Of a stretch of 5,394 nt of DNA, positions 5,027 to 5,394 are shown piece after piece (positions within the stretch are counted from its first letter, which is position 1; each line of letters opens with the position of its first letter). The notes under the pieces are model-generated. The model saw only the letters and a program-made list of their open reading frames with translations. It was not told where the DNA came from and ran no database searches. The stretch lies in NCBI GenBank assembly GCA_012798145.1, contig JAAZNT010000057.1, positions 1-5,394 on the forward strand. Reading direction: 5' to 3'. Source of the DNA: Thermoanaerobaculaceae bacterium. GTDB lineage: Bacteria > Acidobacteriota > UBA4820. The position numbers and the translations under genes are program-made.

Positions 5027-5032
5027 TATAAT
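5027..5032 (+). promoter_or_regulatory. -10 box of the membrane fusion protein gene
   Basis: A perfect TATAAT, about 28 bp before the GTG start. The best -35 I can find is TTAAAC (5002-5007) at 19 bp, a poor match, so the promoter may need an activator. The whole 4889-5059 spacer otherwise holds only AT-rich sequence and the divergent tlpA promoter. Confidence 0.5.
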
Positions 5033-5047
5033 TATGCTTTGATGAAT

Positions 5048-5052
5048 GGAGG
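5048..5052 (+). promoter_or_regulatory. Shine-Dalgarno that fixes the GTG start
   Basis: GGAGG, 7 nt before GTG at 5060. The nearby ATGs at 5042 and 5046 are in other frames that stop soon, so the GTG is the start. Confidence 0.8.
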
Positions 5053-5059
5053 TCTTTAA

Positions 5060-5394
5060 GTGTATAGAAAAATATTTGTTGTTTTGGCAATCCTAATTCT
5101 TCTTATTTCCTGTTCCAAAAGAAAGCAAAACCAAGGAAGCGGAACTTGGGTGGAAGTAAAGCAGGCAGACCTTCCATCTGAAGTAAGCGCAACGGGAACG
5201 GTTGTTCCAAGAGTCGGCGCTCAAGTCAAAGTCGGTCCAAGGGTTTCAGGAAAACTTGAACACCTGTATGTGAAAGTTGGAGATAAAGTTGAAAAAGGTC
5301 AGGTGCTTGCAGTTGTGGAGCAAAAAGACCTTCAAGCAAATGTTTCAAGGATGGAATCACAAGTAAAAGACGCAGAAGCGGCGCTTGCCTATCA
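5060..5394 (+). CDS. Lipoprotein membrane fusion protein (HlyD/AcrA/MacA type), 3'-truncated by the window
   Basis: The first 111 residues of a periplasmic adaptor that links an inner-membrane RND or ABC exporter to an outer-membrane channel. GTG start with GGAGG 7 nt upstream. Residues 1-18 are a lipoprotein signal, YRKIFVVLAILILLISC, with lipobox LISC and Cys18 as lipidation site. After a short polar linker comes the first half of the barrel-sandwich (lipoyl-like) domain: VSATGTVVPRVGAQVKV (43-59) and RVSGKLEHLYVKVGDKVEKG (61-80), then QVLAVVEQKDLQANV. The start of the coiled-coil hairpin follows (RMESQVKDAEAALAY). It is divergent from tlpA. The transporter partner should be downstream but is outside the window, so RND versus MacB-type ABC cannot be decided. 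Confidence 0.9.
   Translation, partial: MYRKIFVVLAILILLISCSKRKQNQGSGTWVEVKQADLPSEVSATGTVVPRVGAQVKVGPRVSGKLEHLYVKVGDKVEKGQVLAVVEQKDLQANVSRMESQVKDAEAALAY

Overview
This window comes from a fairly AT-rich bacterium. Its cell plan looks Gram-negative: there is a lipoprotein periplasmic adaptor (membrane fusion protein) and a membrane-anchored TlpA-type thioredoxin. Its metabolism looks fermentative, with butyrate kinase and phosphate butyryltransferase. The order HU/IHF-like gene, small MerR-type gene, tRNA-Pro resembles arrangements known from Deltaproteobacteria and some candidate phyla, but I cannot name the lineage from the sequence alone.

Region 1 (1-1972, + strand) holds buk (its 5' end lies outside the window) followed directly by ptb. 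The two overlapping or abutting genes form a module that turns a short-chain acyl-CoA into the free acid with gain of ATP. Region 2 (1969-3186, - strand) is a GAF-SpoIIE/RsbU-type PP2C phosphatase, convergent with ptb and overlapping it by 4 bp at the stop codons.

Region 3 (3187-3641) has no convincing protein gene. On the - strand it holds a tRNA-Pro(GGG) with encoded CCA, a good promoter just behind merR, and a 71-bp direct repeat (70/71 identical, offset 182 bp). The repeat copies the 3' end of the tRNA plus 38 bp of flank. The second copy has regained a 5' acceptor strand and can fold into a 37-nt acceptor/T-arm minihelix ending in CCA. The 182 nt between the two CCA ends is GC-rich and can fold into a series of hairpins, so it may be a tRNA-linked structured RNA. 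This is the most unusual part of the window.

Region 4 (3642-4888, - strand) is a probable operon tlpA - HU/IHF-like gene - merR. The HU-like gene is a full-length 91-residue reading frame with no ATG, GTG or TTG start; an AUA codon behind a well-placed Shine-Dalgarno sequence is the likely start. It also lacks the arm-tip proline of the family. Region 5 (4889-5394) is a 171-bp divergent promoter region followed by the start of a lipoprotein membrane fusion protein that runs off the window.
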